Below are positions 40,406 through 52,000 of a stretch of DNA of 64,000 bases, piece by piece. The position numbers were made by a program, and so were the translations under genes. Within the stretch, counting starts at the first letter, position 1, and each line of letters opens with the position of its first letter. The notes below the pieces were generated by a model. The model was not told the origin of the DNA. It saw only the letters and a list, made by a program, of their open reading frames with translations, and ran no database searches. Source of the DNA: Bryopsis sp. KO-2023 (Eukaryota > Chlorophyta > Ulvophyceae > Bryopsidales > Bryopsidaceae); assembly GCA_030272585.1 (NCBI GenBank), contig BSYQ01000010.1:2666001-2730000 (forward strand), given 5' to 3'.

Positions 40406-43086
40406 TCAACTCTGCCAAGGCCGCCTTTTGGACAATGCAATTCTGGCAGCAAGAGTGGTCTGGCTATCATCCACATTGCTCAACAAATCCTTTTCATCTA
40501 TTGCTGGCTCCCGTGGCGCCTCTTCTGACTCATCTTCCCCATTGTTGGTACTTCCAGCATTAAAAGAACCGCCATCCCCCCCCCGGGGTCCAGTCGTGGT
40601 GGTAGATTCTCCTTGTTTGCTGGCTTCTGTAACCCTGGGTGCAGACTCTGAACGTCGCTCTCCAACAATGCTGCTGGGTTTGTCCACAGCAGAGTCGCCT
40701 TCCAACCAGGGATCACCCCAGACGGCAGGCTTCCATTCTTCCTTCGCAGAGTTTGGGACCTGCTCATCCGTTTCAACCTGGTCTGTCTGATCCATCGCAC
40801 CCTCCACAACAAAGAAACGTTCTTCCTCTATATCCCCATCAATGGAGGTGCCATTTCCTGCTTCTTCCCTTCTCCACAGCACCCCCCCTCCCTCAGGGGC
40901 CCCGTCCAGGACATCCATCGGCTCATCGTCATCCTTCCTCCAGAGCACCCCTCCTTCCATGGGACCATCGACATCCATTTCGGGTTGCCTGGATGAACTT
41001 TCCAATCCCTCGACCTCCTCAAAACTCTTGGCGCTCTGGCTCGGAAGCGTGGCTTTGTCAGGAACACCCTCTTTGCTGATTTCTTTTGATGCTTCAGCAT
41101 TCGAGCCCCACTTCCATGGTAAGAATGAAAGCCAAGACCCCTTAGATTCGCTTTCCCCGGGTTCTTCCTCGTATTCCTCCCTTGACCGGGGGGTCGACGG
41201 TGGGTCTGGGGATATGGGTGTTGTCTGACGAGGCTCTCCAGACGCCAGTGTCGATTCAGGAGGTTCTGGAGGTGACGTTGATGCACGGGTTTCTGCAAAA
41301 AGTTTGCCCAAGAAAATAAAAAAATTGAAAAAATTGCCCAGCCCCATCATGGGTAAACACTTGAGTTGGTGTGGAAAAACAACCATCGATCATTGTTGCT
41401 TCAAAGCCAACTCAAACGAGGTTAAGAAACAACTCACCTTCGACGATATCTGATGGAACGGCAGTCCAAGCGAAGAGACCTTTGACAAACTGAGGTCCCC
41501 ACAGCACAGCCACCATGAACACCCCTCCAGCCCCAGCTGCCTTGACAACTCTCAACATCCTCGTCGGCTCTAAACCAAATCTTTCGAGGGCATCCACCAG
41601 GAATTGCTCCTGGGGTGAGTACACCACTTTGACCGGCACAACCAAACTGGAGTCCCTCATCTGCTCCATGATTTCTCCGACGGTTAATCCCGGCTTCAGC
41701 CCCAATTCATCTATATCATCGAGCATGGGAATTTCATCAGGCGGCACGACGGTGGGTGGAGGAGCCTCATCGTTGGCTTGCTCAATCTCAAACTTTGGAA
41801 GGGGTTCCACGAAAGCACCGACCAGTTTCTCTCGTTCATCTTTTCTGCTTGGTGTCGGTGTCTCATTTTGAGGGGTGATTTCTGGGGTTGGAGTTGAATC
41901 GACAATTGATTCCTCGGACAGCGAAATAGGTGCCGGCTTTTCCTCGGATGGTGTTTTGCTCCGTGGGGGGGACTTGTTGACAGATTGCTTGTTGGGGGAT
42001 CTCTCCGCTTGTGTGGGTGAACGCACTAGGTCTTCCAATACTTTCAGCAATTCATCATCCGGCATTTGTTGCACTCTGCAGACAAAAGATAAAAGATCGC
42101 TGCATATCATATTTTTTCAAACATCGTTTTTTTTTTTTTTCTTCCGTGTATCTCTATTCATATGTTTGTCTTTTTTCTTTTTTTTTCCCACCAAAGAAAG
42201 AGCAGTGTACCTCGAAGAAATCTCATCCACTATGATATTCTCAAGCCTTTGCCTCTCGAGCGCCACTCGCCCTTCAGTCGTCAGGCTGCAGAACAAGAAG
42301 AAAAGAGAAGTAAACGTAAAGTCAGTTTTTTTTTACCATTTCTCAAAAGCATCAGACATTTCAAATAACACAACGACAGGGGAATATGCCTTTGAAAAAA
42401 TGCACTGCCAGTGAGAAAAGCATATCAATTGGCCTGGCAAGACAACAGGAAAACGAAGTGAAAGTGTAAGATCTCTGGTGTGCAAAAAGAATGACTTTTT
42501 CAGTGAAAGTTTTGAGAAAGCTGCTATCTTCGAATCCAGTGAGGTTTCCTGGATCCACAAATCAAGACCAGATGCAATTCTGTTTTTCGGCATTGAAACA
42601 GTCTATCATTATTGGCCAAGCAGCAGGCACTCATACACCAAAGAGCTTCACCTCAATTAATATGCAATAATTCAAATATACATGTAAACTTTCTTCCAAA
42701 TTTTTTCCGAATGTCATGATCGAGATTTCATGCTTGCAGCATTTTGGGACTGATTTCCCAGCTTGGCTGGTGGAAGCCTCAAGCAAGCTTCACCTGAAAG
42801 CAGCGGACGATACCCCTCCCCACACAAGGAATGCTCCGAGGGTGACAGAAGCAACCGTTTTCACCCAGCCAGTATCCGCTCGCTTCTTTTCATCGGGTCC
42901 TTCATCGTTCCAACGACAAACGCAGAGCTTCCGCCTCCATAATCGCAGCCCCCTTGGAACGCCTCGGTAAATAGGCCCGCATCTATGCAGGGACGAGCGT
43001 GTTGGGTGGATAGAGCGTGTTGAACTCCAGCAGCGTCTGGAGGACGTGTGAAACAACCGAGGCATCGAGGCTGGCGCTGCCTCCAC
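40406..43086 (-). CDS. Unrecognised membrane protein with presequence and long acidic tail
   Basis: Exons complement 42794..43086, 42211..42285, 41438..42075, 40406..41292; 630 aa; all phases agree. Residues 1-60 are Arg/Ser-rich without acidic residues and fit a plastid (or mitochondrial) transit peptide. A hydrophobic helix (VASVTLGAFLVWGGVSSAAF) lies at about 77-97. A conserved-looking helical block follows (ALERQRLENIIVDEIS, MPDDELLKVLEDL). After a Pro/Ser/Glu-rich linker a second hydrophobic helix (GGVFMVAVLWGPQFVKGLF) lies near residue 310. The C-terminal ~290 residues are acidic, low-complexity, with a duplicated GGVLWRK/GGVLWRR motif. No family recognised. Two helices and a plastid-type presequence suggest an envelope or thylakoid protein; this is inference. 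Confidence 0.75.
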
Positions 43087-44072
43087 ATTGCAACACAGGC
43101 TTTCTGTCGTACCAAATGGGATTTTGTAAGCAGAGGGGTTTCTGTCATGATGTTGCCACGGAAATTGAAATTGGTGCAGCAGAAATTGAACACAACACGA
43201 ACCTGCTGGAGGTGTTTTCAGTTTGTAGAGGTTTCGGGTTTATTTGCTTGGGTTGGTAAGGCATCCTTGAATTATTCTTGGGCGAATATGTCTGCTGGTT
43301 AATATTGTTTTGTTGTAATTGAGGCCTGGGCTTCTTCGCCTCTAGATATGGGGAGTCTGTGGACGTTAGGGGGAGAAGAGAGTGGGGAGGGGTTCAAAAG
43401 ACTTTGCGTTGCAAATGTATGCATCTATAACTTGGAGAAAGATACTTCTCAACTCATGACAATTACAAGGGCGCTTGTCAGGATGTGTGCATTTGCTCAA
43501 ACAAACAAACAAATTACAGCCTATTCATTATTCTTGCTTTCGAAAGCAAGACGAATTCGTCCCCGTAAAACGAATGAGGACAATCAAGTACCACAACTGA
43601 TCTTTCGCCTGTCGTTTTCCCTCAATTGAGACAAGCTCGATGCGTTGCACCCCACCATCTAGACACGTTCACAGCCAACTTGCCAGTTAGGCTGCAGACC
43701 CCAACCGAAATCTAATTAACCGTAACCCTCCACCTCTGATGGGTCCCATATATAAGCTCGTAGAATTTGTGTGGAATGCAAGCAGTGTTTCTAGGGCTCG
43801 TTTGTTCATTTTATCGTTGGAAGCGTCAAAACTGCCTCGATTAGCTGACAGCTTATCGACGCACTCGAAGCAGTGAATGTGGGAAAGGGATCAATGAAGG
43901 GGGCCAGGCCTTTACGGGTAAGAGCGTCTGAATGTGGCTTGTCCAATGCTCGCGGTATCGCGAAGGACTCGAGTTTCTGGCTAAACTTTTCCACAAGGCA
44001 CGCTTGCCATGAAAAAAAGCATTGGAACGCTGTCCAGGTGCTGGAAAAAGTCTCTTGCGATAAATTGAATGG
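43087..44072. other. Divergent intergenic region
   Basis: Separates the minus-strand membrane-protein gene from the plus-strand F-box/LRR gene. No exon supported. A TATA-like box lies at 43749. The left third should carry the 5' UTR and promoter of the minus-strand gene. Confidence 0.55.
43749..43756 (+). promoter_or_regulatory. TATA-box-like element upstream of the F-box/LRR gene
   Basis: TATATAAG matches the consensus closely and lies 317 bp before the ATG at 44073, in plausible position if the 5' UTR is about 290 nt. One of few good TATA boxes next to a gene in the window. Confidence 0.4.
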
Positions 44073-46604
44073 ATGGCTTTTCCAGTTGCCCAAGCCAAGC
44101 GCGACAGAGTGTTGAGTCAGAGGAACGCCATGCGGAGACGGTTTGATGAGCTGCCGGAGGAGTTACTGGCGCTGGTTTTTAACCGCTGCGATAAAGGGGA
44201 GCTTCAGCAAGTGCGACTTGTCTGCAAGTGCTGGTGTTCGGCGGGGAACAAGAGCATCAGCAGCGTGTTGCCTTTTTCGTGGCCTTGTCCGTTCCCCTAC
44301 TTCCTCAAGTTTCCAGCAGTAACGGAGCTTGATTGGAGTAGAGTACAGGGAAGACTGCCGCAGGATGCCGTGGGAAATATTTTGGAATCGGCGTCCAAGC
44401 TGGAGTTCCTCAAGGATCTGCGACTGCCACACTGTCGTGGACCTCTCCCCGGGACCGTAACGCACTTCACAAACCTCGAGTCTTTGGCACTGTCTGGGGA
44501 TGTTGTAATTGGAATGGGCAACGAGGCGGGCGAAGTCATTCCCCATCCAGAACCGAAGCCTATGGAACTGCTGTCAAACTTGACAAAGCTCAGGCGTCTG
44601 GAAATTATTGGGGACTATGGGCTGATCACACCACGCTTGTCGACCATGACGGCCTTGGAGACTCTGAGGCTGTATCACAACGACAGCCTCGCTTTGGACT
44701 TCCCCAACGCGATCCTTTCGCTAAGCTGGCTGCAGGAACTTTGCATTTGTCACAGTGGGGGTATCCAAATGATGCCCGAATCGCTGGCAGATCTCACATA
44801 TCTACGCAGGCTGGACCTTTCTGGGAATGGGTTGATCGATATTCCAGAAGGAATAGGAACTCTTGTGAATTTGACGCAGTTTGGTGCGGCTGAAAACGAC
44901 CTGCTGTCGCTGCCAGAGAGCGTGACCCGTCTTTCGAAGCTGGAGACTTTGTGTTTGTTCAGGAACCATCTGCATAATTTGCCGGATGGAATTGGGAACT
45001 TGAAAAATCTGACGGAGGTGGACGTCAGCTACAATGGGATCGAGGCCCTCCCCCCTGATATTGGTAACATGGGGAAGCTGCGAGTGTTGGATTTGGGGTT
45101 TTGTGAATTGTCAGCTTTGCCTCCAGAAGTTCGGGGTCTCACGAGGCTGGAAGAATTGGACTTGCGAGGGAACAGACTGAATTGTCTTCCGCCAGAGATA
45201 GGAGAATTGAAGAGTTTGGGTCAGCTGGATCTGAGTTACAATTCCCTGGCTGTGTTACCAGCCGGGATATCTCTCTTGACTGGCATTTGCACTTTCAACC
45301 TTTATCAAAATGAGCTGGACGTCTTGCCCGTGGAGGTCGGCAGCATGGTGTCTTTGCAAGAGCTGAATGTGGGCCACAACTACCTCAACGCAATTCCGGA
45401 GATTGTGACACAGCTGGTCCAACTGCAGAGGTTGAGTCTATCCGGGAACCAGCTGAAGTCCCTTCCCCTTGGTCTCGGAGCGTTGTCGAATTTGCAGGCT
45501 CTCTATATTCAGGACAATTCTATCCACAGCTTGCCCTCCGACCTCAGTGGCTTGACAGATCTGGTGGACTTCAATTGCACGAACAACCGTATTTCGGGGT
45601 TTCCGAACAACCTCCATTTCTTGAGAGGGATTGAGAATTTTGTAATGTCTGACAACCGGTTGACAGAAGTCCCCCCTGAGCTCTGCGAGATCCAGAACGT
45701 CCAGGAGCTTATACTGTCCTCCAATGCAATCACAAGTATTTCTCGACTGTTCGGTCGTCTGAGCAACCTGACGGCTTTAAACCTGGATCGCAATGACCTG
45801 ACGAGCGTGCCAGGAGCGTTGGGTGAGCTTTCTGTCCTCAGGCAGCTCAGGATAGCGAAAAACAAGCTTCAAGAGCTCCCGATGGAGATTTCCAAAATGA
45901 CGAGCCTTCAGCTGGTGGACCTGGAGGGAAACAATATGGAGACATTTCCGGTTTGCCTGACTTGCATGCCCAATCTCGAGTACGTCTGCATGAATGCAAA
46001 CAGACTGGCTTGTCTTCCAAACGGGATCAGTGGGCTGGTGCGTCTGAAACACCTACACCTGGCTCGCAACCGACTTCGCTCGCTGCCTATTGGTATGGGA
46101 AACTTGAAAGCATTGGAGACAATTGACCTGGAGGAAAACCACATTCAAACTATCCCTCAGGAGTTTGGGGGGTTGGTAGCGTTGCAGTACCTGGACCTGT
46201 CGCGAAATCTTATTGTCGAGCTTCCACCAACGGTTGCTTTGATGAAAAGCGTCAAATTCTTTTCTCTCTCGGCTAATTTATTACGAAAACTTCCCCCGCA
46301 AGTCGGGGAGATGGATGGACTGGAGTTTTTGGACCTCACGAGAAACCGCATTCAATCTTTGCCTCCGCAATTGGCAAATCTAGCATCTCTGCAGGAGCTG
46401 CGTGTTACGGTCGATCAAATGCATGTGTTGCCATCAACCCTCTCTGGATCAGCTTTTGTTCAAGTCCAAGGGCAACTACCAAATGAGCAGGTCCTTGTGC
46501 AAAATCTTCTCAACGAGTATGATGCTGGGATGATGTGGGAGGGTCAAGATTTGCAAGCGCAAAATGGACCTTTGGTTGATCAGATGGACGCAGACGACAT
46601 TTGA
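44073..46604 (+). CDS. Single-exon F-box-like leucine-rich repeat protein
   Basis: 843 aa without introns. Residues about 23-50 (RRFDELPEELLALVFNRC ... VRLVCKCW) resemble an F-box, the Skp1-binding motif of SCF ubiquitin ligases. From residue about 85 to 800 there are some 25-30 LRRs of 23 residues with the LxxLPxxIgxLxxL pattern, as in SHOC2/plant PIRL-type proteins, e.g. LRRLDLSGNGLIDIPEGIG. The acidic C-terminus (DQMDADDI) follows the last repeat. There is no signal peptide or transmembrane helix, so a cytosolic/nuclear scaffold or substrate receptor is likely. The start ATG is the first in the frame; a later Met (residue 20, MRRRFDELP) is an alternative. Confidence 0.88.
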   Translation: MAFPVAQAKRDRVLSQRNAMRRRFDELPEELLALVFNRCDKGELQQVRLVCKCWCSAGNKSISSVLPFSWPCPFPYFLKFPAVTELDWSRVQGRLPQDAVGNILESASKLEFLKDLRLPHCRGPLPGTVTHFTNLESLALSGDVVIGMGNEAGEVIPHPEPKPMELLSNLTKLRRLEIIGDYGLITPRLSTMTALETLRLYHNDSLALDFPNAILSLSWLQELCICHSGGIQMMPESLADLTYLRRLDLSGNGLIDIPEGIGTLVNLTQFGAAENDLLSLPESVTRLSKLETLCLFRNHLHNLPDGIGNLKNLTEVDVSYNGIEALPPDIGNMGKLRVLDLGFCELSALPPEVRGLTRLEELDLRGNRLNCLPPEIGELKSLGQLDLSYNSLAVLPAGISLLTGICTFNLYQNELDVLPVEVGSMVSLQELNVGHNYLNAIPEIVTQLVQLQRLSLSGNQLKSLPLGLGALSNLQALYIQDNSIHSLPSDLSGLTDLVDFNCTNNRISGFPNNLHFLRGIENFVMSDNRLTEVPPELCEIQNVQELILSSNAITSISRLFGRLSNLTALNLDRNDLTSVPGALGELSVLRQLRIAKNKLQELPMEISKMTSLQLVDLEGNNMETFPVCLTCMPNLEYVCMNANRLACLPNGISGLVRLKHLHLARNRLRSLPIGMGNLKALETIDLEENHIQTIPQEFGGLVALQYLDLSRNLIVELPPTVALMKSVKFFSLSANLLRKLPPQVGEMDGLEFLDLTRNRIQSLPPQLANLASLQELRVTVDQMHVLPSTLSGSAFVQVQGQLPNEQVLVQNLLNEYDAGMMWEGQDLQAQNGPLVDQMDADDI

Positions 46605-47329
46605 TTCGATGGATACTATTATGGGTGCTTTTTTTGGAGGCTGTTGAGATGGCAGGGGGCATCGGGTGGATTCAAGCTTAACATGCAACATTTGAAATTT
46701 ACAAAATGGGATGTTCCGAATTTGCAAATTGGTTTTAACCGATCAGCATGGTCGTGTGAATGTGACAATCAGTGACAAGAAAACTGTTAGAAGGTTGCAT
46801 TTTGACAGGGAACTGTCAAAACATGTCACAAGCCTCTCTATGAGGGCTTTTTCCGACTTGAAGGGATTATCCTCTGGAGGGCACAGTTGATCAAATATTT
46901 GTGCATTTTGAAGAGAATTTTTTTTGCATTTTCTTGAGTCGATCTGGTGGTGTCCAACCGTTTCACTGAAAGGCTCCCAAATGCACATGCTGATTTTGGG
47001 AAAACCGGAGTTCTTTTGGGAGATTTGCCAGTCCACAAAACTTGTTACGAAGCAAATTCCATACATATTCTGACATCCCTTGTTCATTTTTTCTCTTCCT
47101 TTTGTGCAAGAACTAAAAAAAGACATCCCAGCCAGGTTCCCATCTCACTTGCATCTTCAGGTATCCCACTGTGCTGGCAAGGCTAACCCCAGTCAAGCAA
47201 CCACACGTTGACGCGCGTTGACTGGGATAGTTTTGTTGTGCGCGAGAGTGGGCCGTGCCCAGTTTAAACTGAAACGAAAGACTGAACCGCTGTAACCTGT
47301 GTAACATTCTCCAACTCTGCACAATCGAA
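46605..47329. other. Intergenic region after the LRR gene
   Basis: About 725 bp, no exon supported. It contains a perfect 9-bp-arm hairpin with a GGAA loop (46800-46821, TTTTGACAG / CTGTCAAAA) flanked by TGTGAC and GTCACA words, 196 nt after the LRR stop. Confidence 0.6.
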
Positions 47330-49013
47330 ATGGACACCTCTGATGAGGAGCTTGCTCAGCTCGAGGTCAGTTCTCCAGGGCCCATTGACCCTTGGAGCCG
47401 TTCAGTTGTGTGTGCTTTCCAGATGTGTTAGAGTTTTTTCGCTTCGATGAGAAATGCACAAGCTTGGTGCGGTTGGACACGATATATTCTTTCGCATGAA
47501 ATCGCAAGTGTCGCGCTTCACTCCTAGGCCGTCTGGGAGTGATGCGCACACCCGTCTTCTGAACCTGGACGCTGTAGTCTTGTGTCTTTTGGGATGAAAT
47601 GTTGAAAGTCAAACCCAACCATCCGGCCTCAAGAAAAACGTTCATTGGCTCCAGCACACTGCCTCAGCGCATTGTCTGGGCAGTTTAAGTATCTCAGACA
47701 GCCGAATGGTTCCTCATGCCCTTCGTCAATGGTGCTTCTGACAAAGGGCCTATCGTCGCCGCACGAGAATTCCACCCGTGGACAAGAAAACGTTGTTTTC
47801 AGAAATAGGCTTGGTTGGATATGCGAATTGGTTGGCGATTCGAAAAGCCAAACTTCGAAATCATCATTCCTTCATCTTTCTCGATGGATGAAAAGATCAA
47901 ACCAGGGATCAATGTTATTTTCTTTACTGCTTGTCCTAATACAGTTCCAAAACTTTGGTCAGAAGCGTGAACGCATGCCTTCTTTTTCCACCCTCAGCGA
48001 ATTTTAAAACCTGTGCTGGCAGATGTATCTACGAATTGGAAAAAAATCAGTTAAACAATATTAACACCCCATAGTGACAATCCTCGAATAAAGCGGCCCT
48101 TCTCCCCACAGTCCATTCTGAATCCCCATGTTTTATTCTTGCTAGTGGAGCATCATCTTCCAATTTTTTTTAAAACTGCTTTCCCCTGATTAAGTCCAGA
48201 CCATTGCATTCCTACAATAACAATGGCCTCGATATTCTCTTCTCCATAAGGGAGCCCTCATTTGCATCGGCCCCAGGAAGCAACAACAAAAAACACTGAT
48301 TCACAACGGTCGAAAACCAGCACGCAGAAATATCACATCCCACGTACCGAAAATGAAGTCATTCCGAAAATTCTGCCGAGTGCTGGATTTCCCTGTTGCC
48401 CAATACAGCTATCATATCTGAACAGTTTGTGCCAGCCTTGATTTTCAAGCCTTCCTCCCCCCCATTTCTTAGAAGACTAAAAAACGTTCAGTTCACAAAC
48501 TACGCATGTATTATCCTTATGTATGTGGAAGTCCAGAGCACTCTCGAACTCAACAAAGGTCATTCTAACCAAAACGCCCAACCTTCTTAGAATAGGAAGC
48601 AGAGCTGGGAAAAGGAAATCGAGGATATTCAGCGCCGCACACGTCAAACATGCGGCTCCCTGAAGGTACTTCCCAGCTTGCTGTTGTACCCAGGGAGCCT
48701 TTCAGAAACCTTGTGAAAAATGAAACATTATTCATATGAATGCATTCAAACAACTCGAAAGGGGGAAACGATCCTGATAAAAGAAAATAGAACGGAAACC
48801 AGGTATTTAAACAGATATTTTACTTTGGATTGGGTAGGAAATCCTCGTGCAAGACAAGGAATCGATAAAATCAATTTTTCGCATGGAGCAATCCGTCTAC
48901 CGCACCACCACCCTCATGAGAGAAATGGAGGACGAGACCAAAAAGGTGCTTTATGTGAGAAAAAGACTGCTGTCCAAATATTTAATTTTGACAGCCGTGC
49001 CATCGAGTGGGGA

Positions 49014-49044
<31 letters not shown>

Positions 49045-52000
49045 GGTGAAAATATTCAAATGTGTATTTGTGTAACTTAATCGTTGTGATCTTTCCAACG
49101 CTCAGATTGTACAACCAAACTTTTCTGGAGCAACTCCAGTGGACGGTATCATTTCTCAAACTGAAAAAAAGCCTCACTGAAAACGTCAGGTGGCACGTGT
49201 CGTGAGGAAAAGAGCTGAAGAAGACCTAAAAAGACAGAGAGTGGCTTCACACGAGCTCATCAACAAGCAAAAACATCTTCTGAACGCTCAATGGACAAAC
49301 AGACTCGCACAACAAAAGGAAAAAATGGAAAAGCAACGACTCGAGGTGGTGTACCCTTTCCGAGGTCGGACACACCTGTTCAAGTGGTGAACCTTTGCAA
49401 TTTATTTATTTTATTTATTTATTTATTATTTTTTTCGCAATTTTTATGTTTATTTTTTTTTTGAAATGAGCGAGAGGACCTGGCTCTGAAGCGCTTTGCA
49501 GTTTGTGGTGTAGGACATTCAAACTATGGAAAAGCGCATGCTAGCAGCGCAGCGGCGGCAAGAGATGATGGAAAAGCAAAATTCTGAGTTGGTGGCCCGC
49601 AAGGAAGACTATGAGAAGAGGATCATTACAAAGGAGGAAGAATGCAATCGACTGAACAGTGAGCTCCTAGCTGAGAAGAATGCCCACATGAAGATACAGG
49701 CAGAGATATCGAACCAACATAGGGTGGGTAGCTACCTGGGCCAGTGACGGCCAACAAAAAAAAGAAAAAAAAAAAGATCACATTCGGATGCTTTGCGAGC
49801 TCACGAAATATTTCTGTGGCAATACAGCTGGAGATTCACAACCTGGAAAACGAAGCGGATCGCAGATCCGCAGCGCTTCGACAAGCGATGGGTGAGGCTC
49901 AGAAGGAAAAGGTCGAGTCGTGGCGAGAGGAATTGGAACAGCAGGTCTGCTAAACCAAGTCCTGTTCACTGTCGGGTCTGTCGGATACCCACACATTGGG
50001 TTTGCGTTACTGTTCCAGTGAACGAATGATTGTTGGGCAGGTTCGGCGCAACCTGGATCTGTCAGTGAATAATCAACGACTGAAACGAGTGGGGGATCGT
50101 TACGTTCGAGCCGCTGAAAAGTGCCTTGATGAACTGGTCAAGAACCACCACGTCGAGGAAGAAGGAGCTATTTCGTCTCTCAGAAAAGAGATTGAAACTG
50201 CGAGCGTAGAGCTTCAGAAGGCTCGTGGGAGAAAGAAAACTAGCGAAAGTCCATCAACGAATGTTGTGGAGCAGGCTTGGCGGCCGAACAGTCAGGGACT
50301 TAAATCAACACAAGATCCTAGCATGGAAACTGAAGGGAAAAAGATAACCAAAGAAGCCCCTGATGGCTCAAAGAAAAACGAGGACAAGAAAATAAATGAT
50401 GCCCAAATGAACATAATGATACAGTTTGGAGAGGAGCTGATGGAGTCCAAAAACCAGGTGAATTTCTCGGCACTTATTCGTGCTTTGTTTGTGGAGGTGA
50501 TTATCTCGCCAAACAGTGTTAAAATCTATCACTTGTTTCCAGGTTCGTCGTCTCACAGAAGATCTTGAAAAGGAGCGAAGGGCAGGGCAATCGTTCCAAA
50601 CGGAGTTGAGGCGCCTTACGTCGGAGTATCAAACAAAAGAAATTGAATTTGCGAAGTCGGTTGGCTTCATGAAAGAACAGCAGGTGAGATGAATGACTCG
50701 ATCAATAGGAGCGAACATCTCCTACACACTGTAATTTGATGTTTTTAAACCAAAAAACAAAACAACAATGTTTGTTTTGTTTTTTGATGTTTGTTTGTTT
50801 GTTTGAATGAATGACACAAGCATAATTCTTTATCATGCCGTTGCGACAGCATTTCCCCATTTCATCCAGGCATTTTTTTTCATTTTCCCCAGGAAGGACA
50901 ACTAGCCTCCTCCAAGGAGTTGTCCGGTGAGCTGGATGCATCAAAAAAGGAGAATGATGAGCTCAGGGCCAAACTGGAGGAATTGGAGCAGCTCCACGAA
51001 ACGGTGTCGAACCTGTACTTTGCACTTGTTGCTGAGACGCAAGAGAGTGGAGGAGGCCACGATCGAAGCGATGTGCAGGTGGAGTTGATACAGGTCAAAG
51101 CAGCCCTTGGGATGAAGAATGGCCAGACGGATGACCCAGGGAAACGCGATGCAGACGCAGGTGTCGTAAAGTTACAATTCCGTGCAAATAATCACAGCTG
51201 CGGTGTCGCAGTTATGGTGGTAAGTTACTGTCCAGCACTTGAACCTTTGGGTGTGCTTTCCAAGGTCTTCCATTTGGGTTAGAAGAGGAGGGAGCGCACG
51301 ATAAGCACACAGCGACACTTGATTCTCGAGGATGTTGTCAGTTCTGCAGCTGCAGTCTGAAGGGCCCTGAGGAGAGTGCGGCTTCCGAAACTTTTGTCGA
51401 CTTTGAGGAGGAAAGGGTGTTGTCCCCTCGCACCATTCTGTATCGCGCAATTCAAACTCAAACAGAAAACTGGGTACATTCCGGACAGCTGGAAACAATC
51501 CGCGAAGCACCTGACGATCTCGAAGGCATCCAGAAAAGTCTCGAGAAAGAAAATCCTGCAACTCAGCACACACAAGATGCAAGAGGCTGTGCCAATGCGG
51601 AAACAAACTCTTGCTCCAGTCAAACTGTTCCTTTGAAAGGAGAGGTCCAGGAGGAGGGACAAGGTCCACACATTCACATTAAAGTTTTCAGGGATTCGGA
51701 AGCTCAAACAAGGGCATCGTCGTTGTCGTTGGGCGATCCCCCCGTCAAAAAGAAAGCCAGGGAGGCGATCCGTGAATCGGCTTCAATTGATGATATTTAT
51801 GAGGAGGTAGTTTGTCTTGGCAAACCGTCGATCTCGCCTGCCCTGGCCAGTATAGTTATCCTGGGGGGTAAAAAAGGCGGCGCAGAGTTAGTGCGCTTTT
51901 TCCTTTTTTTGGCTGTGAGTGAGGGTTTGTGTTTTGGCAGCTTCTCTATTTCGAACAAGTCGCTTATGATGAGCAACTGGAACGTTACAACACAGCGAAA

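Noticed and set aside
47645-48007. 120-codon open frame within intron 1 of the coiled-coil gene
   Set aside because: No recognisable motif and no splice phase that includes it; lies between two in-phase exons.
49108-49189. Coiled-coil-looking frame (NQTFLEQLQW) before exon 3
   Set aside because: It would need phase 2 upstream and meets a TGA before joining the exon 3 frame; exon 2 joins exon 3 directly in phase.
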